Shown here: piece after piece, positions 8,043 through 15,979 of the stretch | Layout of the letters: every line of letters begins with the position of its first letter | Numbering within the stretch: the first letter of the stretch is position 1 | NCBI GenBank assembly: GCA_025800105.1 | Contig: JAOXSG010000131.1 | Span: 21,233 to 85,232 of the forward strand | DNA: 64,000 nucleotides | Direction of reading: 5' to 3' | From: Cohaesibacter sp. | Lineage (GTDB): Bacteria; Pseudomonadota; Alphaproteobacteria; Rhizobiales; Cohaesibacteraceae | Made by a program: the position numbers and the translations under genes | Notes under the pieces: model-generated | Told to the model about the DNA's origin: nothing | Seen by the model: only the letters and a program-made list of their open reading frames with translations | Database searches by the model: none

Positions 8043-8600
8043 ATGAATGGGAGTTTGAAGGTGGAGCAAATCCACCATGTGGCCTATCGTTGCAAGGATG
8101 CGAAAGAAACCGTTGAGTGGTATACCAAAAATCTCAATATGGATTTTGTGCTTGCGATTGCTGAGGATTTCGTTCCCTCAACGCATGAGCCTGACCCCTA
8201 TATGCATTTGTTTCTTGATGCCGGGCAGGGCAATGTCCTTGCCTTTTTTGAATTGCCGACCAAGCCAGAGATGGGACGGGACGAGAATACCCCCATTTGG
8301 GTGCAGCATATTGCGTTCAAGGTCAAAGATCGTGAAACGCTGGTTGCGTTCAAAGAGCAGTTGGAAGCCAATGGCATTGATGTGTTGGGGGTGACGGATC
8401 ATTCCATTTTTCATTCGATTTATTTCTTCGATCCCAATGGACATCGCATTGAGCTGGCCTGTCCTGATCCGGCTGAGGAAGAAAAATTGAAGCGGCTGGA
8501 TACGGTAAAATGGCAGATGCTGGAAGAATGGTCCAAGACCAAGCGCGCGCCCAAACATGCAGAATGGCTGCATGCTAAAGAGCTCGAAGGCGTTGAATAA
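8043..8600 (+). CDS. VOC-fold (glyoxalase/dioxygenase superfamily) protein
   Basis: The 185-residue protein carries one vicinal-oxygen-chelate unit made of two beta-alpha-beta-beta-beta modules. Candidate metal ligands are in QIHHVAYRC, LAFFELP, VQHIAFKV and HRIELACP. It has a C-terminal charged helical tail. Members include glyoxalase I, ring-cleavage dioxygenases and resistance proteins; the neighbouring flavin hydroxylase favours a role in oxidative breakdown of an aromatic or quinone-like compound. ATG 8043 follows GGGAGG by eight bases. It is the first gene of the cassette facing the MarR regulator. Confidence 0.85.
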   Translation: MNGSLKVEQIHHVAYRCKDAKETVEWYTKNLNMDFVLAIAEDFVPSTHEPDPYMHLFLDAGQGNVLAFFELPTKPEMGRDENTPIWVQHIAFKVKDRETLVAFKEQLEANGIDVLGVTDHSIFHSIYFFDPNGHRIELACPDPAEEEKLKRLDTVKWQMLEEWSKTKRAPKHAEWLHAKELEGVE

Positions 8601-8617
8601 ATGCTGTTTCTATAAGA

Positions 8618-8752
8618 GCCTGATTTAAAAGTCCTAAGCCAGCCCACTCCCCCTCCCAAGCCACCCGTCATGGTATCCTCGTGGGCGGTTTGGGAGGGGG
8701 AGTGGGCTGGATATGCGGCCTAAAAGTCTCAGCATGAGACTTTTAAATCGGG
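8618..8752. repeat. 135-base nested inverted repeat between VOC and hydroxylase genes
   Basis: Two nested inverted repeats share one centre. The outer 16-base arms lie at 8618-8633 and 8737-8752 with one mismatch. The inner 28-base arms lie at 8639-8666 and 8683-8710 with two mismatches, both G-U pairs in one strand's RNA. The inner arms are C-rich on the left and G-rich on the right, unlike the genes around them. A small additional hairpin, AGTCTCAGCATGAGACT, interrupts the right side. The structure could be a palindromic mobile repeat of MITE or BIME type, or a strong RNA hairpin that tunes expression between two operon genes. Confidence 0.8.
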
Positions 8753-8797
8753 CACTAAGTGATCCGGTTTCAAATTGAGTGAGTGAAAGAAGGACCC

Positions 8798-10408
8798 ATG
8801 CTCAAGACTTATGATGCGCCCGTTTATGATTATGTTTGCTCACAGGAGCAAAAAAACGGGCAGGTGAAACGTCATCCTGTTGTGGTGATTGGTGCGGGGC
8901 CTGTTGGCTTGACGGCGGCTTTGGATTTTGCCCAGCAAGGCATTGAGGTTGTTGTTCTGGATGACAATAACACGGTGAGTGTTGGCTCGCGTGCGGTGTG
9001 TTATGCCAAGCGCCCCTTGGAGATTTGGGATCGCCTTGGCTGTGGCGAGCGGATGGTGGCCAAGGGGGTTGGCTGGAAATTGGGGAAGGTCTTTTTCAAG
9101 GACAAACTTGCCTATCAGTTTGATTTACTTGGGGAAGATGGCCATAAAATGCCCGCTATGATTAATCTTCAGCAATATTATCTGGAAGATTATCTTGTTG
9201 ATCAAAGCAAGCTTGATGATCAGATTGAGTTGCGCTGGAAGCATAAATTGATCGCGATTGAGCAGCATGATGATCATGCAACGCTCACGGTGCAAACCCC
9301 CGATGGGGTGTTTCAAATGGAAGCAGACTGGGTGATTGGCTGTGATGGGGCCAATTCGGATTTGCGCTCCATGATTGGTGCCGATTTTACCGGCCATTTT
9401 TTCATGGATCGCTTTTTGATTGCCGACATCATTATGAAAGCGGATTTTCCACCTGAGCGCTGGTTCTGGTTTGATCCGCCTTTTCACCGCAATCAATCCG
9501 CGCTTTTGCATCGACAGCCCGATAACGTCTGGCGGCTGGACTTTCAATTGGGCTGGGACTGCGACCCTGAGGAAGAAAAGCGCGAAGACAATATCATTCC
9601 GCGGGTCAAGGCGATGTTGGGTGAGGATGTCGATTTTGAGCTGGAATGGGCGTCTGTCTATCAATTTGCCTGTCGTAGGATTGATCAGTTCCGCCATGGG
9701 CGGGTGATTTTTGCTGGTGATTCTGCCCATCAAGTCTCTCCCTTTGGCGCGCGCGGGGCCAATACGGGCATTCAGGACATTGATAATCTGGGCTGGAAGT
9801 TGAAGCTGGTTCTGGATGGTGTGGCATCGGAGCGTTTGATTGACAGCTATCATGAGGAACGCTCTTTTGCAGCCGATGATAATTTGCTCAATTCTACGCG
9901 CTCTACGGATTTTATTACGCCAAAGTCAAAGGGCAGTCGCTTTTATCGCGATGCGGTGTTGGAGCTGGCGGAAATGACGGATTTTGCCAAGCCTTTGGTC
10001 AATTCCGGTCGTTTGTCCAAGCCAACGCCTTATGTGCATTCTTCGCTCAATAGTGTTGATGAGGATGCCTTTGACGGTGATATGGCGCCGGGCACCAATT
10101 GCGTGGATGCTCCCATTACTTTGGCAGATGGTGATGGATGGCTGCTCAATCAGCTTGGCAAAGGCTTTGTGCTTTTGGTCTTTGGCGACAAGCCAATGGA
10201 CAAGATAAATCTGGCAGGGCTTGAGGTGAGGGTGCTTTGTGTCGGTCAGGATTTGCAGGATGTGCAAGGGCTGGTGCGCCAGCGCTATGGTGGCAAAGAT
10301 GGCACCACTTATCTTATTCGCCCTGATCAGCATGTGGCAGCACGCTGGCGCAATTTTGATAGGACCAAGATTGAAGCCGCTGTTAAGCGGGCCATTGGCG
10401 GCATCTGA
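8798..10408 (+). CDS. FAD-dependent aromatic-ring hydroxylase-like oxidoreductase
   Basis: A 536-residue class A flavin monooxygenase, related to MhpA- and PheA-type phenolic hydroxylases. Seen directly: the FAD-binding motif VVVIGAGPVGLTAALDFAQQ at residues about 26-45, the DG motif VIGCDGANSDLRS near 180, and the GD motif VIFAGDSAHQVSPFGARGAN near 305-324. A thioredoxin-like C-terminal region about 130 residues long, typical of the MhpA branch, follows. The family uses NAD(P)H and oxygen to hydroxylate an aromatic ring. ATG 8798 follows AAGAAGGA; an upstream GTG at 8783 is less likely. It is linked to DUF2783 by an 11-base gap. The substrate cannot be named from sequence. Confidence 0.88.
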   Translation: MLKTYDAPVYDYVCSQEQKNGQVKRHPVVVIGAGPVGLTAALDFAQQGIEVVVLDDNNTVSVGSRAVCYAKRPLEIWDRLGCGERMVAKGVGWKLGKVFFKDKLAYQFDLLGEDGHKMPAMINLQQYYLEDYLVDQSKLDDQIELRWKHKLIAIEQHDDHATLTVQTPDGVFQMEADWVIGCDGANSDLRSMIGADFTGHFFMDRFLIADIIMKADFPPERWFWFDPPFHRNQSALLHRQPDNVWRLDFQLGWDCDPEEEKREDNIIPRVKAMLGEDVDFELEWASVYQFACRRIDQFRHGRVIFAGDSAHQVSPFGARGANTGIQDIDNLGWKLKLVLDGVASERLIDSYHEERSFAADDNLLNSTRSTDFITPKSKGSRFYRDAVLELAEMTDFAKPLVNSGRLSKPTPYVHSSLNSVDEDAFDGDMAPGTNCVDAPITLADGDGWLLNQLGKGFVLLVFGDKPMDKINLAGLEVRVLCVGQDLQDVQGLVRQRYGGKDGTTYLIRPDQHVAARWRNFDRTKIEAAVKRAIGGI

Positions 10409-10419
10409 GGAGGGATATC

Positions 10420-10611
10420 ATGGCTTTGAAAGAAACTTTGGCAATTGCGGATCCTGATGGTTTTTATCAGGAATTGATCGAATCGCAACGGGATATGAGC
10501 GAAGATGAGCAGCAATTGATGAATGCCAAGCTGGTGCTCATTCTGGCCAATGAAGTGGGGGATCGGGCCAAAATCAGCGCAGCGATTAAGCTTGCGGCCA
10601 GACGCCCCTGA
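10420..10611 (+). CDS. DUF2783 family small protein
   Basis: This 63-residue protein matches the pattern I know from DUF2783: an FYQELIESQRDMSEDEQQLM segment followed by NAKLVLILANEVGD and a short C-terminal helix. It appears all alpha-helical and acidic, with no catalytic motif. In known genomes DUF2783 proteins are commonly encoded directly after a flavin monooxygenase, as here, with an 11-base gap containing GGAGGG. A role as partner or stabiliser of the hydroxylase is inferred from that linkage only. Confidence 0.82.
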   Translation: MALKETLAIADPDGFYQELIESQRDMSEDEQQLMNAKLVLILANEVGDRAKISAAIKLAARRP

Positions 10612-10619
10612 TCGTGAAA

Positions 10620-10653
10620 AAAAGCCGCCTTTTTCTGATGAAAGGCGGCTTTT
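10620..10653 (+). terminator. Intrinsic terminator after the hydroxylase cassette
   Basis: Perfect 13-base arms, AAAAGCCGCCTTT (10620-10632) and AAAGGCGGCTTTT (10641-10653), around an 8-base loop. A-rich and T-rich flanks on both sides let it act in both directions, so it can also end the convergent BA14K gene. Confidence 0.9.
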
Positions 10654-10675
10654 GCTTGATTTTTGACCTTGCTCG

Positions 10676-11101
10676 TTACCGGCAGAAGCGTTTTTTGCCG
10701 CTATAGGTGGTGAAATGTCCGGTGCGGGCATTGAAAGAGCGATAGCGCTCTGCGCAATAGCGATACCATGCACCGGTCCATGGTTTTGGCCGATCGTAAT
10801 ATTTTTTCACACGGACCGGACGATAGTGTCCGGTGGTGATGTGGCGATGGCGAATGCCGTTATGATAATGCCAGCCACTTGTGAAATGACGGTGATAGTG
10901 ATTGCGCGGCGCTGTCCAATGCTGGCGGTGATATTTGTTGCTATGGACAAAAGCGGCCCCACCCAATGCTCCAACGGCAAGACCGGCGACAAAGGCAGCA
11001 TTTCGCCCGTCTTTTGCCTGTGCGTCTTTAGTTGGCAAAGCAATGCTCATGGCCGGAATTAAGGCAACGAGCAGTGCCAGTGAAGTCAAATTCCTGATCA
11101 T
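10676..11101 (-). CDS. BA14K family secreted protein
   Basis: A 141-residue protein with a signal-peptide-like start (MIRNLTSLALLVALIPAMS, cleavage probably after AQA near residue 29), a Gly/Ala segment, a His- and Tyr-rich middle (YHRQHWTAPRNHYHRHF, WHYHNGIRHRHITTGHYRP), and the C-terminal BA14K signature: a tryptophan, YRYCAERYRSFNARTGHF, then YSGKKRFCR. BA14K proteins were described in Brucella as immunoreactive and lectin-like; the cellular role is unsettled. ATG 11101 has AGGAG nine bases upstream, whereas the longer frame lacks a signal peptide at its start. The histidines could bind metal, which is inference. Confidence 0.85.
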   Translation of the reverse strand: MIRNLTSLALLVALIPAMSIALPTKDAQAKDGRNAAFVAGLAVGALGGAAFVHSNKYHRQHWTAPRNHYHRHFTSGWHYHNGIRHRHITTGHYRPVRVKKYYDRPKPWTGAWYRYCAERYRSFNARTGHFTTYSGKKRFCR

Positions 11102-11320
11102 CCTGACGATCTCCTGTCGTTCTCTTTTTCTTTGTCTGTTGCACCCACTACAGCAGGTCCATAGCGCTATCATAGCATCATGGCGGAAATATGCTCTCTG
11201 ATTGCTTGTGTGTAAGATCTGTCTGACCAAAGACTGCTGACACTATGCTGTCAGCAGGGGGCTGATAGATGTCTTTTCATGATGAAATGTGGTTCGCCAC
11301 CAATTGAAAAGGAACGAAAC

Positions 11321-11698
11321 ATGACACAGACACCCAATCATGCCATCACATGGTTTTCCATTCCGGCTCGTGATTATGATAAGAGCATTGGCTTTTATGA
11401 AAAATTGCTGGATATCAGTCTCACCAAGCTTGTTGAAGGGGATATGCCTTTTGCTATGTTCCCAAGAGCGCAAGAGGATGGCATTTCGGGCGGTGTGACG
11501 CCGGTTTATGGTGTGGAGCCTGCCTCAGGTGGTGTGGTGATTTATCTGGCCTGTTCTGATCTTGATGGCGCGCTTGGTCGTGTGTCCAGCTTGGGCGGAG
11601 ATGTGGTGATGCCTAAAATGGCTCTTCCCGGTGATATGGGAGATATTGCCATTATCTCGGATCTGGATGGCAATCCGGTTGGGTTGCATCAGGCATAA
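11321..11698 (+). CDS. VOC family protein (glyoxalase/bleomycin-resistance-like)
   Basis: A 125-residue single-unit VOC protein: ITWFSIPARDYDKSIGFYEK opens the first module and VIYLACSDLDGALGRVSSLG the second, ending in DLDGNPVGLHQ. It resembles the PhnB/YkcA-like group whose enzymatic function is mostly unknown. It lacks the His of the first strand common in true glyoxalase I, with Thr-Trp-Phe at that position. It lies 19 bases before the WYL regulator in the same direction, a pairing often seen for YafY-type regulators and VOC proteins. ATG 11321 has AAAGGAACGAAAC upstream. Confidence 0.82.
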   Translation: MTQTPNHAITWFSIPARDYDKSIGFYEKLLDISLTKLVEGDMPFAMFPRAQEDGISGGVTPVYGVEPASGGVVIYLACSDLDGALGRVSSLGGDVVMPKMALPGDMGDIAIISDLDGNPVGLHQA

Positions 11699-11717
11699 GG
11701 ATTAGAAGGAAACGGAT

Positions 11718-12422
11718 ATGCGGCGCGCAGATCGTTTGTTTGAGATTGTGCAGCATTTGCGTGGTGGGCGGTTGCTGACTGCGCAAGGCCTGGCGGATCG
11801 ATTGGAAGTGTCCAAGCGAACGATTTATCGTGATTTGGCTGATTTACAGGCCAATGGCGTGCCGATTGAAGGAGAGGCGGGGGTTGGATATGTTTTGTCC
11901 AGTGATTATCATTTGCCGCCTCTCTCTTTCACGGCTGATGAAATTGCGGCTCTGGTGATTGGGGCGCGTATGGTGACAGCCTGGGCGGGTGATGATCTGG
12001 CATCGGCTGCCAAGGAAGCTTTGGTGAAAATCGAAGCGGTTTTGCCTGACGCCATGCGCTCTCAATTGAACCAGACAAATATGTTTGCGCCTGATTTTTT
12101 GGTGCCGCAGGATATCAAGCTCATGCTGGATGCCTTGCGGCAGGCTTGTGACAGGCGCAGCTATGTCTGCCTTTCTTATGAAAGCCTGCAAGGCAAGCTG
12201 ACAAAGCGCACAATACGGCCTTTGGGATTGTTTTTCTGGGGTAAAGTCTGGACCCTTGTGAGCTGGTGTGAACTGCGTCAGGATTTCCGTTCTTTCAGAG
12301 TTGATAAAATCCGAGATCTGGATTGCTTGGATCAGGCTTTTCTGAAAGAGCCGGGGCGCGAATTGCATGATTTCTTGCGCCGGGTTCAGGCTGAAGAGCC
12401 TTGTTCTGAATCCTTAACCTAA
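11718..12422 (+). CDS. YafY-type regulator with HTH and WYL domain
   Basis: The 234-residue protein starts with a DeoR-like helix-turn-helix (ADRLFEIVQHLRGGRLLTAQ, then SKRTIYRDLADLQANGVPIE) and continues into a WYL-type ligand domain near residues 130-215 (CLSYESLQGKLTKRTIRPLG, LVSWCELRQDFRSFRVDKI). The classical W-Y-L triplet is degenerate here, with W-T-L-V in that region. Such regulators sense small ligands or nucleic acid and usually control adjacent genes, here the VOC gene just upstream. The end overlaps the convergent flavin monooxygenase gene by 4 bases. Confidence 0.87.
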   Translation: MRRADRLFEIVQHLRGGRLLTAQGLADRLEVSKRTIYRDLADLQANGVPIEGEAGVGYVLSSDYHLPPLSFTADEIAALVIGARMVTAWAGDDLASAAKEALVKIEAVLPDAMRSQLNQTNMFAPDFLVPQDIKLMLDALRQACDRRSYVCLSYESLQGKLTKRTIRPLGLFFWGKVWTLVSWCELRQDFRSFRVDKIRDLDCLDQAFLKEPGRELHDFLRRVQAEEPCSESLT

Positions 12423-13633
12423 AATCTTACATCGTCTGGTGTCCAGCGATAGATCCAGTCAAACTGATTGAGCAATTGGCTGTCTGGCATCAAGCGCATG
12501 GTTACGTTTCGTGCCATGGCCATTGCGCCGCTCATATGATAGATCTCGCCATTTTTTTGGGCGCGGGCAACGACTTTGCAGGCTCTTTCTTTGCGGGCTG
12601 TTTCATAAGCCAAGAGGGCCGTTTCAACAGGGCCTGGGACTTCGCTTAAGGCCCGGGCCAGAATTTCTGCATCTTCCATGGCCATCACCGCGCCTTGGGC
12701 CATGAAAGGCAGCATAGCATGGGCTGCATCGCCCAAAAGAGCGACTTTGCCTTTTGTCCATGGCTGGGATGGATCGACACCGCACAGCGCCCATTTCAGC
12801 CAATTGTCACGCTCGGACAGCAGGCGGCGCATTTCTTTTGGCCAGCGCGAAAAGCGCTGGTTCAGCCAAGCGGGATCGCCTTTTGTGTTCCAGCCTTCCT
12901 CGTTCCAGTCATCTTGCACAATGGCAACGATATTCATCATATGACCGCCAATGAGGGGATAATGGACAAGATGGGCCTTTGGGGCAATCCAGAGATTGAC
13001 GTTGTGACGGTTGATGTGCTCGGTCACCATTTGCGAGGGCATAGTAGTGCGCCATGCGGTTTTGCCGCTATAGGCGGGCGGGCTGTTGCCCATATAATCT
13101 GTGCGGATTTTGGACCAGACGCCATCGGCTGCAATCAGGCCATCGGCTTGCAAGGTGATGTTTTGGCTATTGGAGCCGTCAGGATCTGTCTTTTCGCAGA
13201 TCACTGTTACTCCGGTTGCGGATTGGTCCAGGTGGCGCAGCTGATGGTAATCGAGAATGGTGATCTGTTTCAGCTCTCGCGCCCGGTCATAGAGTGCGCG
13301 TTGCATATCGCCCCTATGAATGACCATATAAGGGGCGTTGTAGCGTTTGGTGATGTCTTTTGTTGCCAATTCAGATAAGAGGGAGCCTGATGTGCCGCTT
13401 CTGATCTGAATGTGAGGGGGGATCACGGCCTGATCGTCAAGCTTGTCCCAGACATTCCAGCTTTTGAGAATGCCGGTTGCATTGGGGGAGATCTGAATGC
13501 CCGCACCAACCTCGCAAAGGGCCTTGCCACGCTCCAGCACGGTGACATTGATGTTGCGCTGGGCCAGTGCAATTGCGGCTGATAGCCCACCGATACCACC
13601 GCCTGCAATGATGATAGAAAGGGATTTGCTCAT
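12419..13633 (-). CDS. FAD-dependent monooxygenase, salicylate-hydroxylase-like
   Basis: The 404-residue protein is a class A flavin monooxygenase of the NahG / 3-hydroxybenzoate 6-hydroxylase branch. Motifs: IIIAGGGIGGLSAAIALAQR (6-25), the DG motif LIAADGVWSKIRTDYMG near 160-176, and the GD motif VALLGDAAHAMLPFMAQGA near 280-300. Total length fits the family. It would hydroxylate an aromatic acid at the expense of NADH. ATG 13633 follows an AGGCGGG by about nine bases; the longer frame lacks a ribosome site. No other ring-hydroxylation genes adjoin it, so the substrate is open. Confidence 0.85.
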   Translation of the reverse strand: MSKSLSIIIAGGGIGGLSAAIALAQRNINVTVLERGKALCEVGAGIQISPNATGILKSWNVWDKLDDQAVIPPHIQIRSGTSGSLLSELATKDITKRYNAPYMVIHRGDMQRALYDRARELKQITILDYHQLRHLDQSATGVTVICEKTDPDGSNSQNITLQADGLIAADGVWSKIRTDYMGNSPPAYSGKTAWRTTMPSQMVTEHINRHNVNLWIAPKAHLVHYPLIGGHMMNIVAIVQDDWNEEGWNTKGDPAWLNQRFSRWPKEMRRLLSERDNWLKWALCGVDPSQPWTKGKVALLGDAAHAMLPFMAQGAVMAMEDAEILARALSEVPGPVETALLAYETARKERACKVVARAQKNGEIYHMSGAMAMARNVTMRLMPDSQLLNQFDWIYRWTPDDVRF

Positions 13634-13809
13634 GTCACACGCCCGCCTGCCGCCCCGTTGCTGAATGGGTTTTGTAAAAGACAAGTCCTATATCAATCAA
13701 ACGGTTAAGAGCGAATTGCTCTTGTTGATTTTTAGATTCGTCTTTTAATTGGCGGACTATATCGCGTCTTTGTGCTTTGTGTCTTGATGAAACACAAACC
13801 AGATACGAC

Positions 13810-14043
13810 TTATTTTTGGAAGCACCCGTCGGGTATGGTTTGGGTTTCTTCCAATTTGCCATTATATTTGTATAGCGTTGAACAATAAGGGCACAGCACT
13901 TCGGTATCGCCGCCCATATCGAGAAAAATATGTGGATGGTCCTGAGGGGGCGTGGCACCCATGCATTTGAACTCTTTTACACCGATTTCAATGGAGGAGA
14001 CGCCTTCGTCATTTTTGAAGTGGGCAATTGCATGTCCGGCCAT
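13810..14043 (-). CDS. CHCC-type zinc-finger domain protein
   Basis: A 77-residue protein whose C-terminal half carries the CHCC zinc site: KCMGATPPQDHPHIFLDMG followed by EVLCPYCSTLYKY. The ligands would be the first Cys, a His of HPH, and the two Cys of CPYC. The family is related to the mitochondrial complex I subunit NDUFS6 and is widespread in Alphaproteobacteria. I chose ATG 14043 because homologues begin with M-A-x-H; the frame extends further upstream but that part shows no conservation signs. It is a single gene, with convergent or unrelated neighbours. Confidence 0.85.
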   Translation of the reverse strand: MAGHAIAHFKNDEGVSSIEIGVKEFKCMGATPPQDHPHIFLDMGGDTEVLCPYCSTLYKYNGKLEETQTIPDGCFQK

Positions 14044-14177
14044 CTGGTCATACTTTCTGAGTTTCGATGCTCTTTGACGCCTTGCCTCTATGACAGGCTT
14101 TGAACATAGTTGGTCTATGGATGGAGGGTCAGTCCATCGGGATATTTGTGACATTATAGGGTATCTTTTTCGAATCC

Positions 14178-14219
14178 TAGAGCATTTTGGATAAACACAT
14201 AATTATTCAAAATGCTCTA
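14178..14219. repeat. 12-base perfect inverted repeat; left half recurs at 37432
   Basis: TAGAGCATTTTG (14178-14189) and CAAAATGCTCTA (14208-14219) are perfect inverted copies around an 18-base spacer. The left arm and following ATAAACACA recur at 37432-37453 with one change. It may be a dispersed palindromic element or a terminator-like hairpin. Confidence 0.7.
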
Positions 14220-14273
14220 AGGGCTTTTCCTCTTTGCTCTGTCTCTCTATGCTGAATTGACTCCTCTTTAACA

Positions 14274-14289
14274 TTTACGTTAGCGTAAA
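14274..14289 (+). promoter_or_regulatory. Operator-like palindrome TTTACGTTAGCGTAAA
   Basis: Six-base perfect arms around four bases, ending four bases before the hydrolase ATG at 14293. The form resembles sites of LiuR or PsrA-type regulators of fatty-acid and branched-chain amino-acid breakdown. Its closeness to the start codon suggests repression. The transcription factor is not in the window as far as I can tell. Confidence 0.45.
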
Positions 14290-14292
14290 AGA

Positions 14293-15048
14293 ATGACATA
14301 TTTCACTTCCGACGGTCATAAGATCGCTTATCTTGATGAAGGGCAGGGTGTTCCTGTTCTCCTGATCCATGGGTTTGCTTCCAGCAAGCTTGTAAACTGG
14401 GTGCATCCCGGATGGGTCAAATGTTTGACCGAGGCCGGCTATCGCGTTGTTGCGCTGGATAATCGCGGGCATGGTGACAGCGCTAAATTATATGACCCTG
14501 CGCTTTATTCTTCTCCTATTATGGCTGAGGATGCCAAAAATCTGCTGGATCATTTGGGGATCGATCAGGCCTATGTGATGGGCTATTCCATGGGTGCGCG
14601 CATTTCTGCCTTTTTGAGTCTGTCCTATCCAGAACGGGTGAAACGGGTTGTGTTTGGCGGTCTTGGTGGTGGCATGATCCATGGCACCGGTGACCCCAAT
14701 CCGATTATCAGCGCGTTGGAAGCCGACGATCCGGCCAGTATCAAGCATGTGACGGGCAAAGCCTTTCGCACGTTTGCCGATCAGACGGGCAGTGACCGTC
14801 TGGCTTTGGCCGCCTGCATGAAATCGGCGCGACAGAAAATTACCGTTGAGGAATTGTCGCAGCTTGCAACGCCTGCTCTTGTTGCGGTTGGCACGCGCGA
14901 TGTGATTTCGGGCAAAGCTTCTGAACTGGCAGATATTTTGCCCCATGGGGAGGCCGTTGATATTCCCGGACGGGATCATATGGTTGCTGTTGGGGACAAG
15001 GTTTATAAGCAGGCCGTTTTGGAGTTTTTTGCCCGCGATCATCAATAA
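14293..15048 (+). CDS. Alpha/beta hydrolase
   Basis: A 251-residue single-domain alpha/beta hydrolase. The oxyanion segment is VLLIHGFASS (about 22-31), the nucleophile elbow is GYSMGARIS (about 97-105, Ser as nucleophile), the acid probably the Asp of VGTRDVISG (about 202) and the base the His of GRDHMVAVG (about 229). Substrate is not predictable. The next gene, 17 bases downstream, encodes a second member of the same superfamily, so the two probably form one transcript. No strong ribosome site precedes the ATG; an operator-like palindrome sits there instead. Confidence 0.85.
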   Translation: MTYFTSDGHKIAYLDEGQGVPVLLIHGFASSKLVNWVHPGWVKCLTEAGYRVVALDNRGHGDSAKLYDPALYSSPIMAEDAKNLLDHLGIDQAYVMGYSMGARISAFLSLSYPERVKRVVFGGLGGGMIHGTGDPNPIISALEADDPASIKHVTGKAFRTFADQTGSDRLALAACMKSARQKITVEELSQLATPALVAVGTRDVISGKASELADILPHGEAVDIPGRDHMVAVGDKVYKQAVLEFFARDHQ

Positions 15049-15065
15049 TCGAAAAGGACTGACAG

Positions 15066-15932
15066 ATGGCACAGACAATTCTGTTTGAAGGGGCACAAGG
15101 CAACCGGCTGGTTGCTGATCTTCGTGGCGTGTCTGGCCAGCCTGTTATTCTTTTGCATGGTGGGGGGCAAACCCGCTATTCGTGGAAAGGCTCGGCGCAA
15201 AAGCTTGCTGATTGCGGTTTGCGGGCCTTTACCATGGATTTGCGTGGCCATGGGGAGAGTGATTGGCTGGAAAATGGCCATTATCGTTTCTCTGACTATG
15301 GGGCAGATGCGGCGGCTGTCTTTCAGCAAATTGCAGCGCGATATGGGCAAAAACCCATTGCAGTTGGCGCGTCTTTAGGGGGGATTTCGTCTCTTTTGGC
15401 GGAAGGGGAAGCGACGCTTTCCTTGTTGGCGGGTTTGGTTTTGGTGGATATCACGCCAAGAATGGATCCGGGTGGGGTGAACAAGATCCTGTCTTTCATG
15501 GGCGACAAAATTCATGATGGATTTGCTTCTATTGAGGAAGCAGCTGACGCTGTGGCACGCTATTTGCCGCATCGTTCCAAGCCGAAATCTTTGGATGGCT
15601 TGCGCAAAAATTTGCGTCAGGGCGAGGACGGGCGTTATCGCTGGCATTGGGATCCGCGCTTTTTGGATGGGCCTTATAGTGTGCATAGCGATCATGAGGA
15701 AAGCGAGCGTCGTTTGCTGTCTGCAACGCGCAATTTGCGGGTTCCGGTGCAATTGGTGCGCGGTGGCCAATCAGAATTGGTGAGCAAGGCTCATGCTGAT
15801 GAATTTATGCAGATGGTGCCCCATGCGCTTTATTATGATGTGAGTGAAGCGGGGCATATGGTGGCTGGCGACAAGAATGATCTTTTTTGTGATGCGGTCC
15901 TCTCATTCCTTGCCCATATTGAGGCGGTTTGA
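15066..15932 (+). CDS. Alpha/beta hydrolase
   Basis: A 288-residue alpha/beta hydrolase: VILLHGGGQTRYSWKG holds the oxyanion segment, MDLRGHGESDW follows, the nucleophile elbow is VGASLGGISS (about 101-110) and the catalytic His is in EAGHMVAGD near 266. The cap region is longer than in the preceding gene. It resembles esterase, haloperoxidase or epoxide-hydrolase-like groups and may hydrolyse an ester or lactone. Stop-to-start distance to the previous gene is 17 bases with AAAGGA as ribosome site. The pair is not a recent duplication, as similarity is confined to the superfamily motifs. Confidence 0.85.
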   Translation: MAQTILFEGAQGNRLVADLRGVSGQPVILLHGGGQTRYSWKGSAQKLADCGLRAFTMDLRGHGESDWLENGHYRFSDYGADAAAVFQQIAARYGQKPIAVGASLGGISSLLAEGEATLSLLAGLVLVDITPRMDPGGVNKILSFMGDKIHDGFASIEEAADAVARYLPHRSKPKSLDGLRKNLRQGEDGRYRWHWDPRFLDGPYSVHSDHEESERRLLSATRNLRVPVQLVRGGQSELVSKAHADEFMQMVPHALYYDVSEAGHMVAGDKNDLFCDAVLSFLAHIEAV

Positions 15933-15979
15933 GCGCCTCAATTCCATGCCTCTTTCTTTTATGGCTTTATGATGCAGGA

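Noticed and set aside
14293-15932. The two neighbouring alpha/beta hydrolases as a recent tandem duplication
   Set aside because: They share only superfamily motifs; lengths and cap regions differ.
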